From Campylobacter concisus (GTDB lineage: Bacteria > Campylobacterota > Campylobacteria > Campylobacterales > Campylobacteraceae): a DNA stretch of 64,000 nt. The notes under the pieces are model-generated. The model saw only the letters and a program-made list of their open reading frames with translations, had not been told where the DNA came from and ran no database searches. Shown here piece after piece: positions 50,173 through 60,320 of the stretch; the stretch's first letter is position 1, and every line of letters begins with the position of its first letter. The stretch lies in assembly GCF_002913225.1 (NCBI RefSeq), contig NZ_PPAW01000011.1:51917-115916 (forward strand), written 5' to 3'. A program made the translations under genes and the position numbers.

Positions 50173-51993
50173 ATGAGCGATATCATCGCATACAAACTAA
50201 ATGGCGAAATAGTCGATACTCAAAGTATCGCAGGGCGTGAGAGTAGTGCTGAGCCTATCTATTTTGACAACTCAAAAGAGGCACTACACGTTATCAGACA
50301 CTCCTGTGCACACCTCATGGCACAAGCTATCAAGTCACTCTATCCAAAGGCGAAATTCTTTGTCGGACCAAACGTAGAAGATGGATTTTATTATGATTTT
50401 AGAGTTGATGATGAGGGCACGAAGCTAGGCGAGAGCGATCTAGCAGCGATCGAAGATAAGATGAAAGAGCTTGCTGAGAAGAAATTTGACATAGTTAAAA
50501 CCTGCTCAACTAAAGCTAATATGAGTGAGAAATTTAAAAACGACGATCTAAAACAAGAGGTTTTAAAAAGAATTCCAGATGGCGAAGTGAGCAGCTATGC
50601 ACAAGGCGATTTTGAAGACCTTTGCCGCGGACCACATGTGCCAAATACTAAATTTTTAAAATTCTTCAAGCTTACACGCGTGGCTGGGGCATATCTTGGC
50701 GGTGATGAGAGCCGTGAGATGCTAACTAGAATTTACGGCACAGCTTACGCAGACAAAGAGAGTCTAAAAGAGCACATCCGCATCATCGAAGAGGCTAAAA
50801 AGCGCGATCATAGAAAGCTTGGCGTCGAGATGAAGCTATTTACATTTGATGAAGAAGTGGGTGGCGGTTTGCCTATCTGGCTACCAAATGGCGGACGCTT
50901 AAGATCAAAACTAGAGCAACTTCTATACAAAGCCCACCGCGACCGTGGCTATGAGCCAGTGCGAGGTCCTGAGCTTTTAAAGGCTGACGTGTGGAGAAGA
51001 AGCGGCCACTACGCAAATTACAAAGAAAATATGTACTTTACAACGATCGATGAGACAGAGTATGGCATCAAGCCGATGAACTGCGTTGGTCACATCAAAG
51101 TCTATCAAAGTGACATCCGCTCTTACCGCGACTTACCGCTTAAATTTTTTGAATACGGCGTCGTACACCGCCATGAGAAAAGTGGCGTGCTTCACGGACT
51201 TTTCAGAGTCCGCGAATTTGCGCAAGATGACTCACATATCTTTTGTATGCCAAGCCAGATCAAAGAAAATATCTTAGAAATTTTAAAATTTGCTGGCACG
51301 ATAATGGAAAATTTTGGCTTTCATTATGAGATGGAGATATCAACCAAGCCAGCCAAAGCGATCGGTGGCGATGAAATTTGGGATACAGCTACAAAAGCAT
51401 TAAAAGAAGCTCTTGATGAAAATGGCTTTAAATACGGCATCGACGAGGGTGGCGGCGCATTCTACGGTCCAAAGATCGACATCAAAATCACCGACGCGCT
51501 AAAACGAAAGTGGCAGTGTGGCACGATCCAAGTTGATTTTAACTTGCCAGAGCGCTTTGATCTAGGCTACATCGACGCAAATAACGAAAGACAGCGTCCT
51601 GTAATGCTTCACAGAGCCTTGCTTGGCAGTTTTGAGAGATTTATAGGAATTTTACTTGAGCACACTGCTGGTGAGCTACCATTTTTCATAGCTCCTACGC
51701 AAGTCGTCATCGTGCCTATTAGCGACGCGCATTTAGACTACGCAAAAGAAATTTCACGCGAGCTAAGAAAGATCAACGTCGATAGCGAGATCGCAAGTAA
51801 AAATGAGAGTTTAAATAAGAGAATAAGAACGGCAGAAAAACAAAGGGTGCCTATGATAGTCGTGCTAGGAGACAACGAAGTAGCAAACAAGAGCGTTGCG
51901 TTGCGCGACAGACAGGCTAGGACGCAGAGCGATATGAGCTTGGCGGAATTTATAAATTTAACGAAGGAGAAACTTAGTGAGGTACATTTTTGA
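50173..51993 (+). CDS. thrS: Threonyl-tRNA synthetase
   Basis: A 606-residue class II synthetase. The editing domain has [10 protein letters not shown] and [10 protein letters not shown]. Catalytic motif 2 is [17 protein letters not shown] and motif 3 is [13 protein letters not shown]; the anticodon domain starts near 505. The N-terminal TGS domain is shortened compared with E. coli (642 residues), which is usual in Campylobacter. It overlaps infC by 4 bp (TTGA). Confidence 0.98.
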   Translation: MSDIIAYKLNGEIVDTQSIAGRESSAEPIYFDNSKEALHVIRHSCAHLMAQAIKSLYPKAKFFVGPNVEDGFYYDFRVDDEGTKLGESDLAAIEDKMKELAEKKFDIVKTCSTKANMSEKFKNDDLKQEVLKRIPDGEVSSYAQGDFEDLCRGPHVPNTKFLKFFKLTRVAGAYLGGDESREMLTRIYGTAYADKESLKEHIRIIEEAKKRDHRKLGVEMKLFTFDEEVGGGLPIWLPNGGRLRSKLEQLLYKAHRDRGYEPVRGPELLKADVWRRSGHYANYKENMYFTTIDETEYGIKPMNCVGHIKVYQSDIRSYRDLPLKFFEYGVVHRHEKSGVLHGLFRVREFAQDDSHIFCMPSQIKENILEILKFAGTIMENFGFHYEMEISTKPAKAIGGDEIWDTATKALKEALDENGFKYGIDEGGGAFYGPKIDIKITDALKRKWQCGTIQVDFNLPERFDLGYIDANNERQRPVMLHRALLGSFERFIGILLEHTAGELPFFIAPTQVVIVPISDAHLDYAKEISRELRKINVDSEIASKNESLNKRIRTAEKQRVPMIVVLGDNEVANKSVALRDRQARTQSDMSLAEFINLTKEKLSEVHF

Positions 51994-52508
51994 GTAAGGA
52001 AAATGAAGTATTGCTCAATGAGGACATAAGGGCGAGAGAGGTAAGATGTGTAGGGGATGATGGCACGGCATACGGTGTCATCTCAAGAGATGAGGCTTTA
52101 GAGATCTCAAATAAGCTTGGGCTTGATCTAGTGCTTATAGCGCCAGACGCGAAGCCGCCAGTTTGCAAGATAATGGACTACGGTAAATTCCGCTATCAGC
52201 AAGAGAAAAAGCAAAAAGAGGCCAAGAAAAAGCAAAAAACCATCGAGATAAAAGAGATAAAACTCTCTGTCAAGATCGCCCAAAACGATATAAACTACAA
52301 GGTTAAACACGCAAGCGAGTTTTTGCAAGATGGCAAACACGTTAAATTTCGTGTATTTTTAAAGGGTCGCGAGATGAGCACCCCAGAGGCTGGCGTAGCC
52401 ATGCTTGAGAAGGTATGGGAGATGATCAAAGATGAAGCTGACCGCGACAAAGAGCCTATAATAGAAGGTCGTTATGTAAATATGCTTGTAACTCCAAAAA
52501 AGGGTTAA
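51990..52508 (+). CDS. infC: Translation initiation factor IF-3
   Basis: A 172-residue initiation factor. It has [16 protein letters not shown] at the start, then [14 protein letters not shown] and the Lys-rich linker, then the C-terminal domain ([19 protein letters not shown]). It starts with TTG overlapping the thrS stop. Non-ATG starts are known for infC, where they allow IF-3 to limit its own synthesis. It is not followed by rpmI-rplT here. Confidence 0.96.
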   Translation: MSKENEVLLNEDIRAREVRCVGDDGTAYGVISRDEALEISNKLGLDLVLIAPDAKPPVCKIMDYGKFRYQQEKKQKEAKKKQKTIEIKEIKLSVKIAQNDINYKVKHASEFLQDGKHVKFRVFLKGREMSTPEAGVAMLEKVWEMIKDEADRDKEPIIEGRYVNMLVTPKKG

Positions 52509-52516
52509 ATTCTCAC

Positions 52517-52545
52517 AAAGAGCAGGCTAGGGCTTGCTCTTTTTC
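52517..52545 (+). terminator. Rho-independent terminator after infC
   Basis: AAAGAGCA, loop of 10, TGCTCTTT and a T-run ending TTTTC. It ends the thrS-infC transcript. Confidence 0.85.
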
Positions 52546-53185
52546 ATTAAATTTTTAATACAAAAACTCACAAATAACTATTTCTCAAAAAATCTATCAT
52601 TTTTATATTTGCTAAATTTACGCAAGGGCGTTTGCGGTTTATGTGGCTTGCGAGTTTGTAAATTTTTAGTGTTTGCGTGGGTGTTTGAAATCAAATTTTG
52701 TCTAATCGCAGGCTAAATTTGGCAAGAAACTTGATTATTTGTAGCTTAAATTTAGCAAAATTTAAATTTTCTTATCCAAATTTGATTATCTTGCTGTCAC
52801 TCACAAAAGTGCTTTGCATAAAAACTTCTTGTGGGTTTTAAATTTCGTTTTTTATATGCTTGCATGAGTATTTGAGGCTAAATTTGGCAAGAGAAATATT
52901 GTTTTAATAATACTTTTTATGTTGTGACTAAATTTGATGAGAAATTTGCTTATTTATGGGTTAAATGCAGTAAATTTCAATTTTCGCTTACCAAAATTTA
53001 TCCCACCTTTTTTACTGCCTCTTACGTGAGTGCTTTGCTGAAATTTGACAAGGTAAAGCTACCTTGTTGGAGTGAATTTGATAACCATATTGTGAGTTTA
53101 TAAATTTATGGTGCGTGTGCGAGTATTTTAGACTAAATTTTGTAAGAAATTCGCTTGTTTATAGTTTAAATTTATAAAAGAGATT
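52546..53185. repeat. Gene-free region with degenerate ~210 bp repeats
   Basis: Three imperfect copies of a segment around AGAAATTTGCTTATTTATGG and TTAAAT lie near 52725, 52940 and 53145 (215 and 205 bp apart). Each is preceded by GCRTGAGTATTT-like and CTAAATTTGG words with indels. No plausible gene is present; a 60-codon frame at 52534-52716 looks like chance. Confidence 0.5.
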
Positions 53186-53520
53186 TTAGTACGGAGCGAG
53201 CCTAAATTTCATAAGCCGTTTCTTGCAAAAAGTGCTTTTTATCTGCTTGAGAAATCTTAAGTTTTGCTCGCTTTCTGGTAGGATTTCATCATTTAGCTTT
53301 ACTATGTCGAAGTTGCAAGCGCTATGAAAATTTCTCGTTTGCGACACACCTGCTGCAAAGCCCTTCATTCTCAAGTAGCCATGCATAGAACGCACTACTT
53401 GTGCAATCAAGCAAAAAACATCAACGGCAAAAAATTTCAATTTTACTGCTCAAACCTCGCCACTCCACCATTTGCCGTCATGTCGGCTCTTTTAGCAAAA
53501 TTTCTATAAAAAGCTCTAAA
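53186..53520 (-). pseudogene. Decayed copy of the SMI1/KNR4-like gene
   Basis: The - strand encodes KLNDEILPESEQNLRFLKQ, which parallels RLNDEPLPPTEQILKFVQ of the intact gene at 55317-55889. At DNA level the same order of blocks is kept (GTGCAATCAAGCAAAAA, then CTCGCC, CCACCATTTGCC). Frameshifts and deletions break it, and only an 84-codon frame (53186-53440) stays open. The copied homology runs on past the stop (AAATTTATAAAAGAG, then GCCTAAATTT). Confidence 0.75.
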
Positions 53521-53712
53521 AAAGTGGTATGCTCGCTGCCCTAGTGAAATTTAACCAAGCTTCAGGTCCACATCCGCCACGCCAGCAAAATTTTGTCAAA
53601 ACGAATACCGCATAAAATACTTCAAACTAGCGTAAATTTGATAGCTTACTAGTAAAATTTGCCGTGCGAAAACCAAACTCTCTTTTAGCTAAAACAAGCC
53701 AGCCTCATATTG
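53521..53712. other. Gap upstream of the pseudogene, nothing recognised
   Basis: Sequence between the decayed gene and the gdhA terminator. It has no credible frame; it may hold more remnants of the duplicated gene's 5' part but I cannot align them. Confidence 0.4.
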
Positions 53713-53743
53713 ATTTACGTCCAAATTTAGCTTGGACGTAAAT
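53713..53743 (-). terminator. Hairpin downstream of gdhA
   Basis: ATTTACGTCCAA, loop ATTTAGC, TTGGACGTAAAT: a perfect 12 bp stem 19 bp after the gdhA stop. There is no good T-run, but the stem is the only strong one here. Confidence 0.55.
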
Positions 53744-53761
53744 TTACAGAGCCAAATTGGC

Positions 53762-55120
53762 CTACACATATCCTTGATCTATCATCGCATCAGCCACTTT
53801 TCTAAAGCCAGCGATATTTGAGCCAAGCACCAAGTTGCCCTCATCGCCAAACTCTTTACTTGTTTCGTAGCTTAGTTCAAAGATGTGATTCATGATGCCA
53901 TGAAGTCTGCGATCGACCTCCTCGAAGCTCCATGAGGTCATGCCGGCATTTTGCATCATCTCAAGTCCGCTCGTGCCCACGCCACCAGCGTTTGCTGCTT
54001 TTGCTGGAGCAAAGTGAAAGTCTTTTTGCGCAAGCATGAAATTTATCGCATCAAGCGTGCTTGGCATGTTCGCGCCCTCAGCCACGAAGCGGCAGCCATT
54101 TGCGTAAAGCACTTTTATGTCAGCTAGGTGAAGCTCGTTTTGTGTCGCACATGGGAAGGCCCCGTCGCATGGTACGTCCCAGACGCCGTTTCTGCCCTCT
54201 TTATACTCGCTCACGCTTACATATTTTGCGTTTGGTCTAAATTTGGTGTATTCACTAAGGCGAGCGCGTTTTACTTCTTTTAGCTCTTTAAGCACCGCTA
54301 GATCGATGCCCTCAGCGTCATAGACATATCCGTTTGAGTCAGAGACGGTGATAGGCAGTGCGCCTGCTTGATAGAGCTTTTCGACCGTGTAGATGGCGAC
54401 GTTTCCGCTACCGCTGACGCTGCATTTTTTGCCCTCCAAGTCAAGTCCAGCTTTTTTTAGCATGTTTTGAGTGAAATATACTAGTCCGTATCCAGTAGCC
54501 TCTGTGCGCGCTAGACTGCCGCCCCAGTTTAGCCCCTTGCCAGTTAGGATGCCATCAAATCTGCCAGTTAGCTTTTTATACTGACCAAACATATAGCCGA
54601 TCTCTCTAGCGCCCACGCCGATGTCACCTGCTGGCACATCCACGGTGTTGCCGATATGGCGGTAAAGCTCACTCATAAATGCTTGGCAAAAGCGCATTAT
54701 CTCGCCCTCGCTCTTGCCCTTTGGATCAAAGGTGCTACCGCCTTTTGCGCCGCCGATATTTACGCCAGTGAGCGAGTTTTTGAAAATTTGCTCAAATCCA
54801 AGAAATTTTAGCACGCCAAGATCGACGCTTGGGTGGAGCCTTAGACCGCCCTTGTATGGGCCAACGGCCGAGTTAAACTGCACGCGGTAGCCGTTATTTA
54901 CCTTTGGTCTGCCATCATCGCCTGTGTATGTCACGCGAAAGATCACCGTGCGCTCAGGGATGACGATGCGCTCTAGGATCGCGTGTTTTTGGTACTTGCT
55001 CTCTCTTTTGATAAGCGGCTCTAGGCTGTTTAAAACCTCAGTCGCAGCTTGGACAAAGACGCCTTGACCTGGGTTGGTCTTCTTTATCCACTCCATCGTT
55101 TGTTCGATGTACTCGCTCAT
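53762..55120 (-). CDS. gdhA: NADP-type glutamate dehydrogenase
   Basis: A 452-residue enzyme that makes glutamate from 2-oxoglutarate and ammonia in the cytosol. GPYKGGLRLHPSV gives Lys90 and NIGGAKGGSTFDPKG gives Lys126; DVPAGDIGVG follows. The length and motifs match the hexameric NADP-dependent class. It is a single gene with its own RBS (AAAGGAGC). Confidence 0.96.
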   Translation of the reverse strand: MSEYIEQTMEWIKKTNPGQGVFVQAATEVLNSLEPLIKRESKYQKHAILERIVIPERTVIFRVTYTGDDGRPKVNNGYRVQFNSAVGPYKGGLRLHPSVDLGVLKFLGFEQIFKNSLTGVNIGGAKGGSTFDPKGKSEGEIMRFCQAFMSELYRHIGNTVDVPAGDIGVGAREIGYMFGQYKKLTGRFDGILTGKGLNWGGSLARTEATGYGLVYFTQNMLKKAGLDLEGKKCSVSGSGNVAIYTVEKLYQAGALPITVSDSNGYVYDAEGIDLAVLKELKEVKRARLSEYTKFRPNAKYVSVSEYKEGRNGVWDVPCDGAFPCATQNELHLADIKVLYANGCRFVAEGANMPSTLDAINFMLAQKDFHFAPAKAANAGGVGTSGLEMMQNAGMTSWSFEEVDRRLHGIMNHIFELSYETSKEFGDEGNLVLGSNIAGFRKVADAMIDQGYV

Positions 55121-55316
55121 TTTTGCTCCTTTTTCCTTTTTTTGTAGTTAAATATTAACTCGGCTAGAAAAAATTTTTATTTAAAGATATTTTAATATTT
55201 TTATTTTGGGCAATGAGTGTTACATATCGAAACTAAATTTATAAAAAGTGGTTTTTGCATCATTTGTTGGGATAAATTTATAAAAGAGAATTTAGGCTGA
55301 GTGGAGCCTAAATTTA

Positions 55317-55889
55317 CTAAATTTGCGCCATCTCTTGCCAAAAATCAAGTGCCGCGTCGTCTGCTTGGACAAATTTTAGAATTTGCTCGGTTGGTGGCAA
55401 AGGCTCATCATTTAGCCTTGCTATGCCTATGCTAGCCAGTGCTATAAAAAATTTTTCAAAGTCGCTCGCAACGCGCCTGCTGCAAAGCTCCTCATCTCCA
55501 AGTAGCCACGCATAGACCGCACCACTCGTGCAATCAAGCAAAAATATCCAAGGATCACCCACGGCAAAAACTATCAAATTTGCTGGGCGAGCTTCACCCT
55601 GCCACCATTTTCCACCAAACTCATCTACGCTGTTTAGGCGCACTAGCTCGCTCGCGTAGTCGCCTCTACTGCCAAAACTGACATTGCAAATTTCAAAATT
55701 GCCAAGGTCAAATTTGCTTAAAAGCTTTGTAAATTTAGCTGGAAAATTTACGCCAAGGCTCTTTTGCGCTTGCATAAACGCCGAAGCATCCTTTTGCGGC
55801 AAAAGCCTCATGCCGCTCATACCCTCTTGCTCTAGCGGCAAGAAAATTTGATCTAGCTTCCTAGCGATCTCATCTAATTTTAAAAACAT
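55317..55889 (-). CDS. SMI1/KNR4-like protein
   Basis: A 190-residue protein. It has FPAKFTKLLSKFDLGNFEI (about 55-73), FAVGDPWIFLLDCTSGAVYAW (about 107-127) and a C-terminal DFEKFFIAL, the pattern of the SMI1/KNR4 (SUKH) superfamily. SUKH proteins are often immunity proteins for toxins, but no toxin gene is next to it. A decayed copy lies about 2 kb away at 53186-53520. Confidence 0.8.
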   Translation of the reverse strand: MFLKLDEIARKLDQIFLPLEQEGMSGMRLLPQKDASAFMQAQKSLGVNFPAKFTKLLSKFDLGNFEICNVSFGSRGDYASELVRLNSVDEFGGKWWQGEARPANLIVFAVGDPWIFLLDCTSGAVYAWLLGDEELCSRRVASDFEKFFIALASIGIARLNDEPLPPTEQILKFVQADDAALDFWQEMAQI

Positions 55890-55989
55890 ATCGGTCCTTA
55901 AATTTGATAAATTTTGGCAAATTTTATCAAATTTAGCCTAGTGTGCTTTGAAATTTGGGTTATAATCGCCATAAATTTAAGGAGCTAGC

Positions 55990-56919
55990 GTGGTTAGATC
56001 ATATCCTCTTGATATGCCTGGCGTGGAGTTTCGCGGGCACGGTGTAACTGGCATTTATGAGATGGGTGAGCGCATTGCATTTGTGCATTTTGCTTTTGGG
56101 GTGCCTAGCGAGCTAGAGATAGCTCAAAAGCTAACGCCAAACTACGTGCTACTAGATACATTTTCACGCGACTTTAGCGAGCATAAAAGATCAACGCTTA
56201 CCTATAAACAAAGCGAAATTTTCATAGCCAGCGACGCACTTTGCTACCAAGAAAATGGCTACTTCGTGCTAAATACTAGATACTACAAGGGCTACATAAA
56301 CTCCCCAGCAAAGCTTATAAAGATAGATAACGGGCTGATGAGCGAGCTCGGCGTTGCTAATGAGCCTGTAAAAGAGATATATAACGACGCTAAAACGTAT
56401 GAATTTGATAGCTTTTGCGTGCGAATGAGTTCGCCATTTATGATGGAGTGCAAAGAAATTTTGGACAGCGCAGAGTTCAAAAGCGAAGCAAAAGATGAAA
56501 ATTTAAACGCGAGTGTGCCACGTAAAGAGCAGGGCGCAAGGATAGGCAAGACCATCTGGCGGCTAAAGATTGGCGCATATCTCTACACGCCAGTTTGCCT
56601 GAATGATGGGGTGCTTTACTTTGGCACCGCTGGCAAGGGCGGAGATCTATATGCCGTGGATGCAAAAAGTGGCGAAGTGGTGTTTAAGTTTAAAACCAGC
56701 GGCACGGAGCATTTTGTTTGGGTCAAGGATCAAATTTTACTCGCAAACCGCAAAAATAAGCCAGTTTTGATAAGCGCTAAAGATGGCTTGCTATTAAAAG
56801 AGATAGAGTTTGAGAAATTTAGCCTTAGCGCAGATCAGATCATGCTAGTAAGCGGTGGCAGGCTCTACGCTGTGGCAAATGACGGAGCTAAAATTTACGC
56901 AGTTTGCGCGGAAATTTAG
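55990..56919 (+). CDS. Hypothetical protein with PQQ-like beta-propeller end
   Basis: A 309-residue protein with no signal peptide. The C-terminal third (about 190-305) has repeats of the DLYAVDAKSGEVVFKFKTSG type, as in PQQ-like propellers. Start is GTG at 55990 after AAGGAGC. It is divergent from the SUKH gene and convergent with the biotin carboxylase gene. Function unknown. Confidence 0.7.
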   Translation: MVRSYPLDMPGVEFRGHGVTGIYEMGERIAFVHFAFGVPSELEIAQKLTPNYVLLDTFSRDFSEHKRSTLTYKQSEIFIASDALCYQENGYFVLNTRYYKGYINSPAKLIKIDNGLMSELGVANEPVKEIYNDAKTYEFDSFCVRMSSPFMMECKEILDSAEFKSEAKDENLNASVPRKEQGARIGKTIWRLKIGAYLYTPVCLNDGVLYFGTAGKGGDLYAVDAKSGEVVFKFKTSGTEHFVWVKDQILLANRKNKPVLISAKDGLLLKEIEFEKFSLSADQIMLVSGGRLYAVANDGAKIYAVCAEI

Positions 56920-56921
56920 CC

Positions 56922-56967
56922 TTGGCGAAATTTATCGCCAAAGCCGCAATGAGATAAATTTTATCTC
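56922..56967. terminator. Two hairpins between convergent genes
   Basis: TTGGCGA, loop AATTTA, TCGCCAA at 56922-56941, then GAGATAA, loop ATT, TTATCTC at 56951-56967, which includes the stop codon of the biotin carboxylase. Likely bidirectional termination. Confidence 0.6.
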
Positions 56968-58400
56968 TTCTTCTTATATCTTTTTATCGCCTCTACGATG
57001 ACCTCTTCTAGGTCGTCATTTGGCTCTTTGTTCATATCATCGTAGGTGTTTTCAAGGATAGTTTTTAAGTTTTTCTCGACGTAGCTAGTATCGAAAAATC
57101 CTCTTCTAAACTCCTTGCTTTTGCTGATCGTTAGCAAAAATGGGATGATCGTTCGCACGCCCTCGATAGTAAATTCTTCAAGTGCTCTTTCAAGCTTATT
57201 TACCGCGAGATCGTAGTCAGTCGCCTTGACGATCAATTTTGCGATAAGTGAGTCGTAAAATGGCGGTATGGTGTAGTCTTTATAGACGTGGCTATCGACG
57301 CGTACAGATGGGCCAAGAGCTGGGTAGTAGCCCTCGATCGTGCCTGGCGCTGGGATGAAATTCTCCCAGACATTCTCAGCCGTGATCCTAGCCTCTATCG
57401 CGTAGCCGCGCGGCTTGATGTCGCTTTGCTCGATCTCTAATATCTCGCCCGCAGCGATCCTTATCTGCCTAACGACAAGATCATGTCCTGTGATCTCTTC
57501 GGTGATGCCGTGCTCCACTTGGATACGAGTATTCATCTCCATGAAGTAAAAGTTGTTGTAGTCATCTAGCAAAAACTCGATCGTTCCTACGTTTGAGTAG
57601 CCCACAGCCTTTGCAGCAGCGACCGCAGTCACGCCCATGATCTTTCTTAAATTTTCACTAATCGAAGGGCAAGGTGCAATCTCGATGATCTTTTGGTGGC
57701 GCCTTTGGATAGAGCAGTCACGCTCGCAAAGGTGGATGATGTTGCCGTAGTTATCGCCTAAAATTTGAAACTCGATGTGGCGAGGATTGACGACAAGCTT
57801 CTCCATAAAAACTTCGTCGTTGTTAAAGTATGCTTTTGCCTCTCTGGTGCACGACTCAAAGGCATCTTGCATATCTTCTTCTTGCCAAACCTCTCTAATG
57901 CCACGGCCACCACCACCACCACTTGCTTTTAAGATGACTGGGTAGCCGATGCGTCTAGCGTGCTCTTTTATGGCATCCATGCTCTCATCATTTAGCTTTT
58001 CGGTACCTGGCACTATCGGTATGCCGTTTTTCTTCATTAGATATCTAGCGATGTTTTTATCGCCCATTTTTTTGATGACTTCAGCCTTTGGACCGATGAA
58101 GATGAGCCCAGCGTCCTCAACTGCCTTTGCAAATTCGTAGTTTTCGCTTAAAAAGCCGTATCCTGGGTGTATCGCGTCAGCCCCACACTCTTTAGCAAGC
58201 TTTACGATAGCTTTGGCGTCAAGATAGCCTTTGATCGGATCTTCGCCCACTTGATAGGCCTCATCAGCGATCCTTACATGCAAGCACTCGCTGTCTGGCG
58301 CTGTGTAAATTCCTACGCTTTGGATGTGTAAATCCCTACAAGCTCTGACTATCCTAACTGCGATCTCACCACGATTTGCGATAAGAATTTTATGTATCAT
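56961..58400 (-). CDS. Biotin carboxylase (PycA or AccC)
   Basis: A 479-residue ATP-grasp biotin carboxylase. It begins HKILIANRGEIAVRI, with the Gly-rich loop KASGGGGGRGIR (about 158-169) and MEMNTRIQVEHGITEE. It carboxylates a biotin carrier. The length (479, against about 445 for AccC) and the C-terminal tail suit the pyruvate carboxylase subunit PycA of Campylobacter, but AccC cannot be excluded. No accB or pycB is adjacent. Confidence 0.9.
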   Translation of the reverse strand: MIHKILIANRGEIAVRIVRACRDLHIQSVGIYTAPDSECLHVRIADEAYQVGEDPIKGYLDAKAIVKLAKECGADAIHPGYGFLSENYEFAKAVEDAGLIFIGPKAEVIKKMGDKNIARYLMKKNGIPIVPGTEKLNDESMDAIKEHARRIGYPVILKASGGGGGRGIREVWQEEDMQDAFESCTREAKAYFNNDEVFMEKLVVNPRHIEFQILGDNYGNIIHLCERDCSIQRRHQKIIEIAPCPSISENLRKIMGVTAVAAAKAVGYSNVGTIEFLLDDYNNFYFMEMNTRIQVEHGITEEITGHDLVVRQIRIAAGEILEIEQSDIKPRGYAIEARITAENVWENFIPAPGTIEGYYPALGPSVRVDSHVYKDYTIPPFYDSLIAKLIVKATDYDLAVNKLERALEEFTIEGVRTIIPFLLTISKSKEFRRGFFDTSYVEKNLKTILENTYDDMNKEPNDDLEEVIVEAIKRYKKKR

Positions 58401-58477
58401 AGGCTATCCTTTTTGAGTTTTTCTTATCATATAACTATTCGTTTTATTTTTAGATAAATTTGTTAAGTCTGGTTTTA

Positions 58478-58514
58478 AAATTTGAGTGCAAAGGCTAAAT
58501 TTACACTCAAATTT
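58478..58514 (-). terminator. Hairpin between the exported-protein gene and the biotin carboxylase
   Basis: AAATTTGAGTG at 58478-58488 and CACTCAAATTT at 58504-58514: a perfect 11 bp stem with a 15-base loop. It lies just past the stop of the - strand gene at 58517. Confidence 0.6.
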
Positions 58515-58516
58515 CT

Positions 58517-59065
58517 TTATTTGCTGATGATTTGTGGGAAAGGTGTGGCTAGGGCCTTTTTGCTAAAGTCTTGCGACTCGATCGTAAAATTTGTAGCAAA
58601 TCTTTGAATGCCCTCTTTTTTATAAGCACGCCTTTGGATGGTAAAAAGGACTAAATTTCCGCCCTGTTTGGTGTAGCGATATATCGAGTGCTCGGCTGTT
58701 GGAGTGCCATTTAAATTTGAAAATATCGTGATATCAAGATAAATTTCATTTGCTAGCGAGCCCTTTTTATAAGCTACTTTTAGCCCTTTTGCCTTTAGCT
58801 CTTTTAGATCATTTATCTTTTGCTCGACTGCTTGCTCTGGCGTAGCGTCAAATTTAAGGGTATTTAGCGAGAGCATGTAGCTAAAACTATCTAGTTTCTC
58901 ACCAGGGAGCAAGTACTCCTGCGTGAATAAATTTGGCACAGGCTTGGCTGAGCCTGCTAGCGAGTAGAGTCTGTTGTCAAATTTTATCTGCATCGGCTCA
59001 AAATACTGAGTAGCCGCGAGCAAGAGCGCTGGCAAAGCGATAAATGCTAAAAATTTCTTCATCAA
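58517..59065 (-). CDS. Exported protein, unknown
   Basis: A 182-residue protein with a signal peptide (about 1-17). The mature part is a mixed alpha/beta fold with no motif I recognise. It starts 6 bp after the hemJ stop, so it is probably co-transcribed with hemJ, TM2, lspA and glmM. Confidence 0.7.
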   Translation of the reverse strand: MMKKFLAFIALPALLLAATQYFEPMQIKFDNRLYSLAGSAKPVPNLFTQEYLLPGEKLDSFSYMLSLNTLKFDATPEQAVEQKINDLKELKAKGLKVAYKKGSLANEIYLDITIFSNLNGTPTAEHSIYRYTKQGGNLVLFTIQRRAYKKEGIQRFATNFTIESQDFSKKALATPFPQIISK

Positions 59066-59071
59066 ATTCCT

Positions 59072-59506
59072 TTAAAATGGATTTACTATCATGACCCAGA
59101 TGATGATGAGCATCGCGATAGTTGGCACTTCGTTGTAAGCTCTAAAGAAGATGCCACTTTTGTTACAGCGTTTCTCTTTGAGCTGCTTCATGTAGCGTCC
59201 AAGGTCTAGGTGATAGATGGCCATTAAGATGACAACTAAAATTTTGACGTGGATGTGACCAGTTTTTATAAGATCAGGCATCGCGATAAGTATCAATATA
59301 CCAGTGACAAATGAGCCGATTAGTGCGACCCAGCCGATATAGTGATACATCTTATACTCCATCACTTCGACCACTTTTACAAAGTCTGGTTTGTCCATGT
59401 TTTCTACGTGATAAACGTAGAGCCTTGGCTGATAAAACAGCACTGCCATCCACGAGATGAAAAACAAATAGTGGAGGTATTTTAAGTAAAGATAATATTC
59501 TGCCAT
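59072..59506 (-). CDS. hemJ: Protoporphyrinogen IX oxidase HemJ
   Basis: A 144-residue inner-membrane protein with four helices. It has LKYLHYLFFISWMAVLFYQPRL near the start and a conserved His/Lys in KTGHIHVKILVV, the HemJ (UPF0093) pattern. It oxidises protoporphyrinogen in haem synthesis, needed by the many cytochromes seen here. Confidence 0.88.
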   Translation of the reverse strand: MAEYYLYLKYLHYLFFISWMAVLFYQPRLYVYHVENMDKPDFVKVVEVMEYKMYHYIGWVALIGSFVTGILILIAMPDLIKTGHIHVKILVVILMAIYHLDLGRYMKQLKEKRCNKSGIFFRAYNEVPTIAMLIIIWVMIVNPF

Positions 59507-59515
59507 AACGTCTCC

Positions 59516-59878
59516 TTATCTAAAAAGTATCTCTTTTCTAGCTTCAAATTCAGCCTTGCTGATCGCACCACTCTCAAAAAGCTCGTAAAGCCTTTTTAAG
59601 TCCTCTTCTTTATCTTTTAGTTTTACTCTCTCTTTTAGCTCGGCCTTTTGTAAATTTTTCTCGACATAAGCGCCAACCAAAAATGCATCGATGATCCACC
59701 AAATGCCCCAAATAGCTAAGAATGGTATGCCTATAATGAAATAAAACGTAGAGTAGCCAACGAAAAATAGTCCCATCATTAAAAAGCCAGTGATAAATTT
59801 ACCAAGGTAAATTCTATGCGCCCCAAGCCAGCCAGTAAGTAGCCAAAGTGCGTATGCGACGTAGATATTATTTCCCAC
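59516..59878 (-). CDS. TM2-domain membrane protein with SHOCT end
   Basis: A 120-residue protein. The TM2 domain covers about 5-70 (LLTGWLGAHRIYLGK, IWGIWWIIDAFLVG), with two membrane helices. The C-terminus (DLKRLYELFESGAISKAEFE in part) is a SHOCT motif. Function unknown. It overlaps lspA by 11 bp. Confidence 0.82.
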   Translation of the reverse strand: MGNNIYVAYALWLLTGWLGAHRIYLGKFITGFLMMGLFFVGYSTFYFIIGIPFLAIWGIWWIIDAFLVGAYVEKNLQKAELKERVKLKDKEEDLKRLYELFESGAISKAEFEARKEILFR

Positions 59879-60320
59879 TCTCTCTCCTTTTTTTAAAACT
59901 TTGCCAAAGTATCATCACCACGCAAAGATCGATCATCACATCAGCGAAGTTAAAGACCGCAAAGTTAAACCACTTATGCCAAAAGACATAATCCACGACG
60001 CCGCCATGGATAAATCTATCTGTGATGTTTGAGCTGCCAGCTCCTAGCAAAGCTCCAAGCCAAATGGCATGTGAGCAAAGCAGCTTTTTTTCAACGACCA
60101 GATAGACAAAAACGCCTAAAATGAGGGCGATCTGGATAAATTTTAGCCACTCATCTAAAAAGGCAAACATCGAAAATGCAACGCCCTTATTATATGTAAG
60201 AACTAGCGAGAAAAACTCGCCCTCCCACGAAAAACCATCTATAAATATCATTTTTATCGCTTGATCAACGATAAAAATGATAAAAAACGCTATGAAAAAT
60301 TTAACCAAATTTTTACGCAT
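59868..60320 (-). CDS. lspA: Lipoprotein signal peptidase II
   Basis: A 150-residue inner-membrane aspartyl protease with four membrane helices. The catalytic Asps are in [16 protein letters not shown] and FNFADVMID. It cleaves prolipoproteins such as the ones encoded in this window. It overlaps glmM by 8 bp. Confidence 0.94.
   Translation of the reverse strand: MRKNLVKFFIAFFIIFIVDQAIKMIFIDGFSWEGEFFSLVLTYNKGVAFSMFAFLDEWLKFIQIALILGVFVYLVVEKKLLCSHAIWLGALLGAGSSNITDRFIHGGVVDYVFWHKWFNFAVFNFADVMIDLCVVMILWQSFKKRRESGK

Noticed and set aside
52534..52716. 60-codon + strand frame after infC
   Set aside because: It has no RBS, lies over the infC terminator and repeats, and its Phe/Leu/Cys/Val composition is that of translated AT-rich non-coding DNA.
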